A DNA stretch of 64,000 nucleotides from Paramecium tetraurelia (lineage: Eukaryota; Ciliophora; Oligohymenophorea; Peniculida; Parameciidae): positions 124,001 to 188,000 of the forward strand of contig NW_001799628.1 in the NCBI RefSeq assembly GCF_000165425.1, read 5' to 3'. Within the stretch, counting starts at the first letter, position 1; each line of letters starts with the position of its first letter. Below are positions 26,114 through 38,092 of the stretch, one piece after another. The translations under genes and the position numbers were made by a program. A model generated the notes under the pieces. It searched no databases and was not told the origin of the DNA. It saw only the letters and a list, made by a program, of their open reading frames with translations.

Positions 26114-26194
26114 TCATACTAATTAAAATTAATAATTTTGATTGTTTTAGAATATTTCTTTGTTTCTTTGTGAAATAAATTGGTATTAATAAAT

Positions 26195-27078
26195 ATGAGC
26201 ATAAATAACTAATTACTTAAGATGGTGCAAGATGTAAATAATTTAAGATGCAACTTTACAGATTTAAGTGGTTATCAAGAGTGACTTCGAACTCAAGCCC
26301 AATTTGGATGACATTCTCAAGATTCTTAAGTAGCAGGTGGCTATTTTGCTCGAATTAGTTCAACAATAAAAAGGCGTAGACTACGACCAACTGGAGAGAG
26401 CAGTTTAAAAGGCAGAGGCTGAAATTCGGAATCACGTGCGAGTAATATATTAGGATAATTTGCCAGTTAGAATAACAAATGAAGTTATATTCGGATAGTT
26501 TGCAGGAGAGGATCGATTAATTGGAGAAGGAGAAGTTAGAATTATTGGAAAAGGTACCTATTAAGTTATCAATTCAAAGAATAAAATTTTGACAACAGGT
26601 CAGGAACGAAAGATCTCTTCTCAGAACTAAACCAGGGAGTCAAGTCCCAGTTTGTTTAAAAAATCGTACATTTTGGGGAATCAAGTGTATAACAGATAGC
26701 AGGGCAATCAACAGGAGGGGTAGGTTTCAGTGGTTCAGAATTGCGATAGTCAATAAACAAGAGAGAGACGAAGTTCTGGGACGTAGCACTCGTACATGAT
26801 GATGAAGAACATGTAAGAACCAAATGTATTGAGTAGTCGTGAGAAGGTGAATATGAATGCATCGCAGGAGAAGGTTAGTGATAAGAGTTCTACGATTCTG
26901 AAATCTCAAAATAGCACTTCTTTGTTGAAGATGTACAACATCCAGAAACTCATCATTAAAAATCAATAGGATAAGCAATTGCAATAACTAAAGAAGTAAT
27001 GTTGGTGTTGTTATTAAACCTAGCAAAACTATCAATCAGATCTTAGATGACTCTCAAGCAACCAAAAAGAAACCTTGA
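26195..27078 (+). CDS. coiled-coil protein, 258 residues
   Basis: Two in-frame starts are possible, ATG 26195 (MSINNQLLKMVQD) or 26222; both stay in frame with TGA 27076-27078. Four introns (28, 25, 26 and 28 nt) are needed, leaving 249 residues from the second ATG and 258 from the first. The centre is a regular coiled coil (DYDQLERAVQKAEAEIRNHV; LQERIDQLEKEKLELLEK), followed by a Ser/Gln-rich basic tail. The pattern of a short domain plus coiled coil recalls small ciliary scaffold proteins. No family assigned. It sits between the two kinesin-type genes, all on the plus strand. Confidence 0.75.
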
Positions 27079-27142
27079 TTTATTAATCGTTATCTCATAA
27101 TATATAATTTATACCGTTCAATTATTTTAAATTTAAACTCAA

Positions 27143-30100
27143 ATGTCAGAAAGAGTTAAAGTAGCAGTTCGACTTCGCCCTTTAATTGAAGAGGAATTGA
27201 TTTGTAAGGACAAAACCATTTGTGTTGAAACTATTGATCCCAATAAAAAATTGATCATCAGTAAATCCCTCCATTTATTAATAGTCAAGAAGGATTTCGA
27301 GAAAAGACAGTTTCAATTTGATTCAGTTTTTGATCCTAAGGCTACCTAAAGTTAAGTTTACAATGATATAGCAAGAGGAGTTGTCGGAGTAAACTTATAA
27401 TCTATAATCAAAATAGAGTGTAATCAAAGGCTTTAATGGTACCATATTTTGTTATGGTCAAACCGGAACAGGCAAAACGTACACCATGATGGGTAAACTA
27501 GACTCCGATGAGAAGGGAATCACTCCACGCACTTTTGAATAAATATTTAATGAAATTCAAGCAGACACCAATAACATTTACACTGTGTAATTGGGTTATT
27601 TGTAAATCTACATGGAGATGGTATTGATTAGATGATAGTTTAGTTGCTGGATCTTATAAGACCTGACAATTAAGATGTAAAAATCAGAGAATGTCCTGAT
27701 AATGGAGTGTTTGTGTCGGGATTGGAATGGATGGAGGTTGAATCCCCTTAAGAATGTCTAAGCATTATGAATTTTGCAGAAAAAAACAAAGTGGTTGCAT
27801 TCACTAATCTAAATGCCCATTCCTCCAGGTCTCATTCGATGCTTGTAATCAAAGTAGACAAGAGATAATCTAAATAACATTCAAGATCTATGACTATTTC
27901 AAAAAAGCCGAGTTCCAAACTACAAAACTATTCACAAGATATGATCACAGAAACTGATGAAAGTATATTGCAATCTGGAAATTGTGTTGGAACCCTATAT
28001 CTTGTTGATTTGGCTGGCAGTGAAAGAATCAAGAAATCAAGAGCCACAGGGGATCGATTGAGTGAGGCCAGATCCATCAACTATTCACTTACAGCCTTAG
28101 GAAAATGTATCCATGCTCTCACAGGTCCTAAATCCACATTTGTTCCATTTAGAGATTCAAAATTAACTCGTATTCTATAAGATGCACTTGGTGGTAATTG
28201 TAAAACTGCATTGATTGTTAATGTTGGACCTGCTGGTAGACATGTGGAAGAAACTTTGTCTAGTCTAACCTTTGGAATGAGAGCCATGAAAGTTACAAAT
28301 ACTCCATAAATTAATCAAAATGTAGATTATGAAGTAACAATTCATACTTAACCCCATAGTAATTAAGTCTGTAACTCAAAATGGAAATTGAAATGAAAGA
28401 TGAGATCATTCAGAAATTGGAATCACAATAAGTGAAGTTGCTCCAATAAGTCAGAATGGAATCCAGCAACAGCAATCTTAGTAGTTCTGACCATCAATAC
28501 AAAGTTAAATTAGAAAAAGCAGAAGAAGAACATAAAGCATTTCTAGAGGAAATTGATAACATGATGGTAGAATAAGAATAAGAAAATGAAGAACTCAAAA
28601 AACAATTGGCACATGTCATGTAGGAATTGGATGAGTCTAAAAACAGAGAACAATCCTTAGAATAAGAAATTGAGGAGTTTAGGAATGTCCAATAGCAATT
28701 AGAGAATGAATTAGAGGATGCTTTAACAAATGTATTATGCTGTTATTAATATAATAGAAAAATGAATTTGCAGATACTATTAATCAGTTACAATAGAAAT
28801 TAGAATTGAAGGAAAGAGAAAATTAAGAATTGAAATAGACTACTGTTTTATCCACCAAAAATAATGATATCATTAAAATATCAAAGGAAAAGTAAAATTA
28901 GATGTGGAGATCAGAATTACAACAGATAACTTCACAATATGCCAATAAATTAGAAGAAGTAAAAAGGTTAGAGTTTTAATAATAAGAGAAAGAAAACAAT
29001 AATATAGTAGAATATAGATAACGAAACGAGGAACTTTGCTTATAGATTAAATAATACAAATATGAATTATCTCAATAAAAAGAATAAGAGTAATAATTAT
29101 TATAGAGTAATCTACAACTTGATGAATGTTTGTAACAATAAAAGGAATGTTTCCAAATAGAGTAATCTAAACTATTAACTTAAATTAAAGATCTTGAATC
29201 AGTCAATTGTGAAATTACAAAAAGGTTAGAATAATATGAAATCAAATTAAAAAAATAAAAAGACCAATAACAATAGAATGAATTTGCCTATCAACAGGAA
29301 TTAGATACTAAGAATGAACATCTCAACAAAATTTAAGGAGAATATTTTGAAATTTAAAAATAAATTGCTCTGATAAAGGAATAATATTCTACGATTTAAA
29401 CGATTAATTAACAAAAAGTTAAGTAACTTACTAATGACAATCAAATGCTTATCAACAAAAATGCTGACTATTAATTGTAATTCTAACAATTAATTGAAAA
29501 AAATAATGAGCTTTTACTATAAATTTAACAAAGCAAAAGCTCTCAATATCACAACTACAATCAAGGTTTAAATAATTCTAAAGTTGAATACTAGACTAAC
29601 TAATCCTATGTAAATGAACAAAATTTCGATATCGAATTGAAAAAATCAATTACTGTTTCTGGTGTCAACGAGGGGCAAATCGTTTTTGAATTGTAAATGC
29701 GAATTCAATAAATGGAAGATTACATCGATTAATTATAATCTTAGTTAAAACTAAAAGAAAACATCACAGATGAGTTGTAGTTAAGGTGTTCCTAGTAGTA
29801 GAAGGAAGCAGATTAACTGAAATTTTAAATGGAATCATTCTCTAAGAGATCCTAGTAATCTTTGTAAAGAATGGAAGAAACTATGTGTTAAGAAGTAGTT
29901 AGAAGTGTTTTAGAGAAGATGATATTTTAAGTCGAACTGAATTCGTTTGAATCAGATGATATTAGTAGTCGTGCTCCAGATAGTGATTTGAAGCTTCAGA
30001 TGAAATCATTTTCTAAATAAGAAAATGCCTAATTAGTTGAAAGTTTATTTATAAATTCTAGATAAAGTCAACACAATGCAATAGTTGAATGTGATGAAGA

Positions 30101-30684
30101 AGAAGATAATTCATCTGAAATTGATTATTAATTGCCTAAATTCAGCCAATCTGGTAAGAAGATCCAGTAATAATTGAGAATGTCAAAAAGTAGACAGGAT
30201 TCTGTATTTTCCTTTAGTGAAAAATAATAAAAGAAAGATGCTGTGTCTCTTTATGATGATTTAAGTGAAATCAACTAATAGTTTGATGCATAAAGCCCAA
30301 GATCACAGTTAGATGAGATTCAATTTTAAATTGATTTTAATGATGCCAATGCAGTTGATAAATTCATGTCATAAATAAAGTAAAAACAAGTGTCTCTAAT
30401 TCAAAATAATGACTTATCTGTAGGTTCAATATAATAAGCCCATAGTCCTTAGTACTTAGACAGTTTAAGTGAGAAGAAAGCGAAAATAAATTCAAGGTAA
30501 ATTTAATATTGATGATAGGATTGGGAATGAAGAATTATAAGAAGTCATTAAAGTGATGGCTTAAATGTTAGTTGAAAAAAGTAAGACTGAATAGACAGTG
30601 ACTAATAATACTTTGGAAACCTTAAGGGCTTCCCTATTGGATTTTAATAATTTGTGCAATACACTAACAACATACTTTTTGTGA
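27143..30684 (+). CDS. kinesin, N-terminal motor with long coiled coil
   Basis: From ATG 27143 ([14 protein letters not shown]) to TGA 30682-30684. Five introns (28, 23, 26, 26 and 22 nt) leave exactly 1,139 codons. The motor domain, about 380 residues, is complete: [13 protein letters not shown] (P-loop), [10 protein letters not shown] (switch I), LVDLAGSER (switch II) and [19 protein letters not shown]. All nucleotide-binding residues are intact. The remaining ~750 residues are a Gln/Glu/Lys-rich coiled coil, then a Ser/Asp-rich tail. It is a plus-end-type N-terminal kinesin by layout. I do not place it in a numbered family because the neck and tail give no clear signature. Confidence 0.92.
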
Positions 30685-30819
30685 AAAAGTTTAATTTTTA
30701 TTTATTTTTTCAATTAAATAATTAATTAGCAGTGCATCATTTAAATGCTTATTTTATTATTAGTTAGTTTTTAATTTTTAATCGACATATGCACATTAGT
30801 ATTCACACTTTAAAATATA

Positions 30820-31825
30820 TCACAAATTGGCTTCTTCATCCAATTTTTGCCTCTTCATCCCAATCTAATCTAAAAGTTGCATCGACAAATTTTATATTTC
30901 TTTGCTATCATCACTCAAACTGTTCATTAAAATGAGGATCAAGTTGTTCTCAAAAGCGTTCAAATTTTAAATAGAAAAGTGCATCAACAATTCAGCAACT
31001 GCAATTAGAGTACCTTTTCTTACATCAGAGGATTTATCTAAAGAGAGATTCCTTAAATTATTCAAAACAATCTCAAGGAATGTTCCATTGGTCCTGCTCA
31101 GAAGAATAGGAGCTATACTCTTTTAAATATTTAATGAATTCTTACATCAACAGTAGCCTTTCTAATCTTCGTATGTGCGTGCTGCATATTTGTACTTAGA
31201 GATTTGACTGCTTCTCCCATATACTCTCCAATGGGTAACTTTTTTGATATTTCAGCTGCGAATATGGCTGCATCCTAAATGGTTACATATATTATGTACC
31301 TTTTTGACTTCTGGGAAATTGTCTTGAAGAGCTTTTCCGATCATATGTGCTAGTCTCTATAAATTATTGGAATAGGCTTCAACATGTTTGACTTGAATTT
31401 GATGTAACAATTTAATTAATGCTAATCGTATTTCTTCGCTGGTTTCTGCAAATGGCAATTGATTGAGTCGATTAATGATTGTATCAACGATTAGCCTGAG
31501 AGTCTCTGTATTAAAATGTTAATTGTGAAGATCAAGATAATTTAACACAATATTTATAGCAGTTTCTCTGTTTCTCTCTACCTGATCTTCAAACACTCTT
31601 AAGAGATTCTTAAGTGCATAAGCATCGAAAATATATATGCGCTCTGAAGGATTTGATTTGACTTTAAAGAAATCCTATAGTTTTGCCAATCCTTACTTCC
31701 TAAGATTTCTATCCTAAGATAATAGTAGAATCACTCACTTAATCAATGATACAATTAATATCTCTCTAGAGCAATTTAATTTAATCTTCGACGAAACTTC
31801 TATCAATATTTGGTTCGGTAAGCAT
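30820..31825 (-). CDS. DNAAF5: DNAAF5 (HEATR2)-like HEAT-repeat protein, short form
   Basis: From ATG 31825 (MLTEPNIDRSFVEDQIKLL) to TGA 30822-30820 with introns of 25, 25 and 26 nt; 309 residues. The N-terminus has the pattern QRDINCIIDQDRNLRKQGL expected of dynein axonemal assembly factor 5. Helical HEAT repeats follow, including ALQDNFPEVKK, NMQHARTKIRKATVDS, LDKSSDVRKGTLIAVAELL and SLSDDSKEIQNLSMQLLDQI. DNAAF5 helps preassemble dynein arms in the cytoplasm. The homologue I know is roughly 850 residues, so this copy corresponds to about the N-terminal half. Conserved HEAT periodicity is certain; the specific DNAAF5 identity is probable. Confidence 0.68.
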
Positions 31826-32017
31826 CTAATATACACTATTTTAATTAAAATGGCAAATCCATAAATAAAATTCGTATTAATATCTCTGAAATATTATGAT
31901 AATTGTTGATAATCATGGATATATCTATGAATCTAAAGGATTTTAATAATATTATATCCTATAATGAATATCAATATATCTTACAATGTATAATAATAAT
32001 AAATTAAGTATTATATT

Positions 32018-33253
32018 TCAAAATATAGATGTTTAATTAACGGTATCTAGGGCTGTTTTTAAATATGGAAGATTGCTGATATCTTTGTTTTCTAAATTCT
32101 TGATAATAACCTCAGTGGTTGCATTGATACTCATGATTCTGTCTCTTTCAAGTCGATATGTTTCACTATATGAATTCTTTTTAGTAAACTTTAGATTATT
32201 AAAATGATTGTTTTTCTATTATTATAATTAGGTATTCCTTTTGAGGATTTATTTGGGAGAGACACTCTTATATATTTATCTAAGTTCCGAATTTTTTTGA
32301 TGAACTTTAGGAAGAAGCGGTTTGAGTGTAAGTTACTCATTCCCCTATTGTTATTATTCAGGATTGTATTTTTTGATGATATCCTCTAGAGCATGCCTTA
32401 AATGATGTTCTTGAGGTAGACACTACTCTGATAATTGTAAGGCGGATTGAAATATTTTCTTGGATTCAAATTATAATTTTAGATGTTCCATTTCAACTCC
32501 CAAATTATGATATGCAACCACCAAAATAGACATTCTCTCTTGTACCTTCTTACTTTCATTACAATGAGATTTGACACTATTCACATATTAGACACTTGAC
32601 TATCTCGATGGGAAAGCTTATATAGTAGATCAAAGAGTACTTTGCTCATTTGGCTGATCTTATCTTTGCTCATGCTTTTAAAAGGATGAAATGAGTAATT
32701 CATGTTGCAACATGATGATTGACAAATAGATGTGTTGGATGGCTTCTTCGTGTCTTTCTAATTAGGAAAGAACTGCACAGAGATTTAGGTAGATGTCGGG
32801 GAGTGAAGTGGATTGTTTTTATCTAATTTAAGATTATGAATACTGTAATTCAATCGCCAAAGCCTATTGTAAATATTGAAGTGCAGTTCTAGTTTTGCCC
32901 ATCTTTCTATAATAGCAAGCCAAATTATTAAAAGTTTAAACCTATGTTATCGTTAAATCAAACCTTTAATTCGGGAACGTAAATGGTTGCCAATTCAGCT
33001 TTTCGCAAATATTCGATGCATTATTCATAATTTTATTTTTGCAGAGCTATGAGACCCTGCTGATTCAACAATTTGCACAAGATTTGATTCTATCTCATCA
33101 TCTAATGTTGTGTTAATTTGAATCACTTACTGTTAAATCATCCAAACCGTACATCGTTGTTCTTTTTAGAATCGAGTTCTCTAATTACTGAATGTACTTA
33201 TCAATCTTCCCCTCACTAAGATTTGTAATATCAATATTCTCGGTGTCTGACAT
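32018..33253 (-). CDS. TPR-repeat protein
   Basis: From ATG 33253 (MSDTENIDITNLSEGK) to TGA 32020-32018; introns of 29, 22 and 24 nt, 386 residues. Tetratricopeptide repeats are evident: LLNQQGLIALQKQNYEQCIE, NLACYYRKMGKTRTALQYLQ, NLCAVLSQLERHEEAIQHIY, and a fourth (AYHNLGVEMEHLKLQFESKK). A Lys/Gln-rich linker and a C-terminal helix follow. TPR proteins are protein-binding scaffolds; in ciliates many work in intraflagellar or cortical complexes, but nothing here specifies the partner. Its ATG is only 17 bp from the ATG of the divergent CFAP119-like gene. Confidence 0.82.
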
Positions 33254-33270
33254 TATAATTAATTAAATAA

Positions 33271-34205
33271 ATGAGTTCTCCAGACACCAATTCCAATAGA
33301 CATCAAACCAAAAAGAAGACCAAGCTTGACTCCAATAAATCTTACTCATTCTATGATTCCTTTGTAACCAGAAAAGACATCATCAAATTGGCCTCCTTGG
33401 AAACCCAAAACCAATAAAAGGAATTTCTTAAAACTGTCATCATACGATTTGAAGCCGGACACAAAAAGGGAGGAGTATTCAACTTCCCTGCTTATGAGCT
33501 CATCTCCTTTTAATACTATTAGACCTAAACCATATCAAAAGTAAATTGCATTTCATTTTATTGCTAGGCCACTGAAGAATCACAATAATAGTGTAAATTG
33601 GCTGTCTTTTCAGAATACCTCTTGTAGATGTACAATTACCTCAAAAATTACACATTTGAGTAGAAATCAACCTTCATGTCACTGGGATTCTACATCTTTG
33701 TGGAGAGTCTAGAACGCAAAATCACATAAATTGATTCCTACGAAATATTCAAAAAGTTACTCAGACCTAAGATACTATTGACTAATACACATCATTTACC
33801 CATTTTTACTCAAGAACACATCATGGAATTCAATAAATTCATGACAAGTTACTTTTACAGGTGATCTACCTATCTTTATTTAGATATTATTCGCTATATG
33901 AATTAAGAATGACCACTTATCAGGAAGTCAATATATTTAGTCGATTAAAAGGGGAAAATCCAGTCCAAGTCGAAAAAGAAGAAGACAAAGACTCCATCTA
34001 AGAAGAAGATGAATTCAATTTCAAAGATGTAGAAGTACATCTAGATGATGAAGTCTAACCTGAACAAGAAGTCAAGAAGATCAATGAAAAAGATGAAGAA
34101 TAGATTGAGAAGTTGCTAGGATAATATAAATTGAATTGGAACACAAGATTAGATGGTTCCCAATTATTATAAGAAGCAGAAAAAATATTAACAAAGAAAA
34201 AATGA
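33271..34205 (+). CDS. CFAP119: CFAP119 (CCDC189)-like ciliary protein
   Basis: From ATG 33271 to TGA 34203-34205 with one 23-nt intron; 303 residues. The central region resembles CCDC189/CFAP119: helical FEQKSTFMSLGFYIFVESLE, then LPIFTQEHIMEFNKFMTSYF immediately followed by YRYYSLYELRMTT, matching the family's phenylalanine/serine motif and its TYFRHFKLYKY-type block. The C-terminus is acidic (EEDKDSIQEEDEF) and ends in a basic helix. CFAP119 is associated with sperm and motile cilia. The match is by motif order and needs a profile search to confirm. It is divergent from the TPR gene across 17 bp. Confidence 0.6.
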
Positions 34206-34487
34206 AGCAGTTTTTCATTCTATTTTTATTTCATTTATTTTACTTTGAATCTTTTAAACTTCCGCTTACTCCTTTTCTTGTTACAATTAATATCTCCAAA
34301 TCACCAGCTTATTTTAATATTATAAAAAGGAAATTAACATTTAGATTTAGACTTCCATTTCAGTTATCTTTTTAAAGAACTAGAATAATAAGAAGACGTC
34401 TATATGATCTAATTTATTATTTAAAATAATAAATAATCAATTTATAATGTAAATGCTTTAAATGTTCTAATTTTATATATATGATGA

Positions 34488-35510
34488 ATGTAATCGATAT
34501 AAATTTTAGTATAGGATAATAGGCATCTTATAGTATTAGATTTAAGATGTTCCGATAAATGTGTTCAATTATCAATACGAGGAAGTCTTTGTCTGCAATA
34601 GAATAACAATGTACATCTCTCATACTTAAGGTAGATCGATGAAATCTTAAGGGTTATGGATAGATTTAATTCAATCAATAATATGGAAAGAATAGTTATT
34701 GTTGACGATGACATTTAAGTTGTATTACAAAAAATCAAACAAATTGAAAATCTAATAAATAATAATAAGCTTAAAAATCTCAAGATTTTTTACTTGCAAG
34801 AAACAGTTGAGGAGTTTTTATTATAATATCCTATTTTTGTATTTAAAGTCTAAAATCAATTAAATATTTAAGATACCATATTACCTTAATTTCCATAATA
34901 ACTAATAAAAAACAAAATACTTTTGGGCAATAGTGAAAATTCCCGTTCTAAAAGTTAACTTCAAGTATTAGTTATTAAAACCATGATTGATTTCAACTTT
35001 TATAGCAATACAGAAAATTAATAATCAATTCAAGATGAGATTATGTATGTAAATTAGCCTATAGAAATAAATGGAACCTAAACTCTAAATATAAGAACTG
35101 TAGTTTAAACTATAAATAAATCTCCATAACCAGTGATGTTATGCTGTTAAGTAAAATAGATTGCTAAATAAAATTTAGGATAGTCATTCAATAACCATCG
35201 TTGTGGCTATTGGATACTTAATGAGTATCCAAAATTTGCATGTCCTTTATGCATCATTAAAAGTATTTTAACTGAGAGGCAACACGATAGTGGATAAGAA
35301 TTTTTACAATTAATTGTTGCTTTACAACTCTCGAGTTCTCAACAATAAACGAATTCAAGTAAAATAATGACAGATATAAATAACAAATATGAATCAGTTT
35401 AATAATTTCTTAAGTTTAAATTTACACTTGTTAAACTAAGGTTCTTGAGTGGGTATAATTTTTTGAATGACAGGATTTATTTAAGATATATAGTTACTTT
35501 TATCATTTGA
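34488..35510 (+). CDS. hypothetical protein with possible SP-RING-like zinc finger
   Basis: A single exon of 341 codons from ATG 34488, preceded immediately by in-frame TGA codons, to TGA 35508-35510. The N-terminal half is unremarkable (HLIVLDLRCSDKCVQLSIRG). Around residues 225-270 lies a Cys/His cluster, PVMLCCQVKQ then NNHRCGYWILNEYPKFACPL followed by C, similar in order to SP-RING (MIZ) fingers of SUMO ligases, which end in W-x-CPxC. Here the Trp is Phe and the spacing differs, so the resemblance is only suggestive. Its last 8 nt overlap the stop region of the convergent gene. Confidence 0.6.
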
Positions 35511-35969
35511 TGAGAGTGCCAAATTTTATAATTAACTATTTTATTATTAAGCTACCAACATACTCTATATACATTTTTATCGATTTTAATTGTTTGAGTT
35601 TTTCTTTGATGATTTTCGTGGTGCAGTGATAATCATCCTTTGTATAATTTTAGCATAAGTAGGAGTAGCAGCAGGTATTCCCAAATCTATAAATTAATTT
35701 TTTTGTTGACAACTCTTAGGTCTTTAAGGAGTATGCGGTGTTTCATTGCTTAATTACCTGGGTTGCATATGAGATTTTGATTATTTAGAATATATCAATC
35801 TGGTGTTTTGATTCTTTTTCTTTACCGGGACAATAATGGGCACATCCCAAGGTTCTGCAATAAACTCAGTTTCTAATTTTTAGAAAAATTGGTTTTTTAA
35901 AGGCATCTGTTAAGAGTCCCTTTTTGTGTGCTCTAAGTTCAACAAATCATACTGAGGATCATAAGACAT
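35503..35969 (-). CDS. small basic protein
   Basis: Starts at ATG 35969 (MSYDPQYDLLNLEHTKRDSQ). With a 20-nt intron (GTAGCT...ATAG) it stops at 35505-35503, giving about 148 residues; without the intron the frame runs on to TGA 35396-35394, deep inside the convergent gene. The short form is preferred because it avoids a 117-bp antisense overlap. The product is basic, with a Pro-rich patch (ETPHTPQRPKS) and the motif TAPRKSSKKNSNN. No domain recognised. Confidence 0.55.
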
Positions 35970-36561
35970 GAGATATTTATATTATTATTATTTTAAATCA
36001 TGCAACAATTCTAATTGTTAATAAACAATAATTTTATTATAAATAAATACCTTAAAATTGAAATTTAGAATTTAATAATTTATTTAGAGCTAATTTTATT
36101 ATCTAAATATTAAAGCTAAAAGTCAAATTAAATTCATTTAATCACATAAGTATCTGTATGTATATAAAGGTAATGAAGGTAAAGAGTAATGTGTCCTATT
36201 TAATACATACTCATTACAGTGATATAATTTTCTTCAAAAAAAGATAATATCATTTAGAAATTATAAATGAGAATTTAAGAAGAAACCAAATTGTAATTAA
36301 CTATTTCTCAGAATATATTAATTAATAAAGAATGAACATAGAATGCGATGATCTAAAGGTAATAAAATAATCTTCAAAATTATTATGAGGTTTAGATAGA
36401 GTTTTTTCAATAATCTTAAAATAATTAACTAAAAAAGAATGCATCAACCCGTGCATTAACGTAGAGATGATATAGAATACAATTAACTTCCTTAGATGAT
36501 GAAATGGGATTACTATATATATTAGAGTGAATCTCCTCTATCATTTTTACTCAATAACACT
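35970..36561. other. intergenic spacer, about 590 bp
   Basis: AT-rich stretch between a minus-strand start and a minus-strand stop. A plus-strand fragment near 36420-36500 encodes a short peptide with a CINPC motif (LTKKECINPCINVEMIQ), but no matching start or second cysteine pair could be joined to it, so it is not called as a gene. Otherwise nothing is seen beyond A/T runs. Confidence 0.4.
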
Positions 36562-38035
36562 TCATTTCTATTGTTCGGCTTCCTTTGGTTGTATATCTTC
36601 CTTCCCAGTTTCAATTATCTTGCTCTGTAGAATTGGATTTGTTTCTTTCTCCTCAACACTCCAGATTTCAATGCATGTTAACTTAGTTTATTAAGTAGAA
36701 TTGGCATACATTTAAGAATTCAATATGTGGTTCTAATAGATAGCCCATCTCATAAGTGAGGTCACATTAGTTGTTAATTCTACAAGTAGCATTACCCTTA
36801 AGGTTTTCATCTAACCAAATTCTATGGTTTCCTTTTCCATCTCCTCCAAATGCTAATCCCAATGGTTGATCATTCCTAAATGATTTATTGTTTATATAAG
36901 CAAAACATTATTTTGACCTTTGATCAAAAGTACTCATAAATAGCTGATACTTTGGAAGCAGTGAGAAGAGGAAGCTCTTTTCATCACCAAAATACAAGCT
37001 CTTAGGATCGCTATCACCATAGAGGATATTCATGGGATCCTTCAATTTTCTCCTAATATGATGAGTTTCAAGTGATGGATCAATTGAAATATAAGCTCCA
37101 AAGACTTGTTGTTGGAAAGTGTCATTTTATGCTTTAGAAGATTGATATTAAATATTTACATTCATCTTCTCTATTTCTGAATATGAATAATAATGGTTTC
37201 TAAGCATTTATTACGATGTCTGCAATGTGATCCAAATCATCCTCACTTACAGATGATGAAAATTGTAATTATAATTATTTGATTTTACTGAAATCAGGAG
37301 AACTCAATTAAAGTAAGGCTAACACTTAATCATTCAAGATGAAACTGGAGGTGTTCAATCTTGGTATTTGAATTTGAGATTGTTCTCCCAAAAATTTCAT
37401 ATTAAAATAATATTTGCACAGTCTGTTAGCATAGATCAACTAAGCTTTGGCCATACTTACAAACTGATTGAAGGGCATTTCATCTTTTTGATCAAATATA
37501 GTATTTGTAACTGATCTGGCAGCCAAATCATTTCTCTATGAATTAGTTATTTAACCTCCAGAATAGATATTCAATAATTCCCTTATAACAATGCTCCCTT
37601 GAGAGTATGATACAGCAAATCTAAAATAACTACCATTAATTAACTACCTGTTAATGGAATCCTTATCATTTTCCAAACATCCCAAACTGATCAAGGCAAA
37701 CAATTCAAACTTTTCTAAATTTCTAAACTTATAGTCACTTAGATAGTAATCCTTCAATTCCTTAAGTAGCAACTCCACTAAAATCTTAACTAGAACTTAC
37801 ATAATGCAACAAAGTTAGCATAATCAACTGAGTGATTTGGACTTCTTTCGACCATCCAATTGAACAACTTGATCGAAAAGTCTGGATTTTCAGGGAAGCG
37901 AGGTAGAAAAGATCTTTCCACAAGATCTTTGCCTCCATTTAGTCCTGCAAACAACTTTTCTAATTATTACAGCTATTCAGGTGTGAAAGCAACCTTTGCG
38001 TGTTTAGTGATCTATTTAGATTTGGAATTTCCCAT
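36562..38035 (-). CDS. TLDc-domain protein, probably N-myristoylated
   Basis: From ATG 38035 to TGA 36564-36562; introns of 23, 28 and 28 nt are certain, and a 27-nt in-frame intron near 37640 is possible, giving 464 or 455 residues. The N-terminus MGNSKSKQ is a good myristoylation signal. A helical EF-hand-like region follows. The C-terminal TLDc domain is clear: FGAYISIDPSLE, KSFLFSLLPKYQLF, PLGLAFGGDGKGNHRIWLDE, ATCRINNQ and the closing LTCIEIWSVEE. TLDc proteins include TBC1D24, OXR1 and Rtc5, and several regulate the V-ATPase. The myristoyl plus TLDc layout is like Rtc5/MEAK7, so a lysosomal or vacuolar membrane role is plausible. Confidence 0.85.
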
Positions 38036-38092
38036 ATAAATTTATTGTAATTGTGAAACAAAGAATTTATATATATATATATTTATGACTAC

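Noticed and set aside
34202-34646. Plus-strand frame of ~148 codons with a signal-like hydrophobic start, overlapping the CFAP119 stop as ATGA
   Set aside because: Composition reflects T-rich spacer and it runs out of frame through the start of the next gene, whose frame is much more convincing.
36420-36500. Peptide with CINPC that recalls small TIM chaperones
   Set aside because: Only one CX3C pair is present and no upstream exon with the second pair could be joined.
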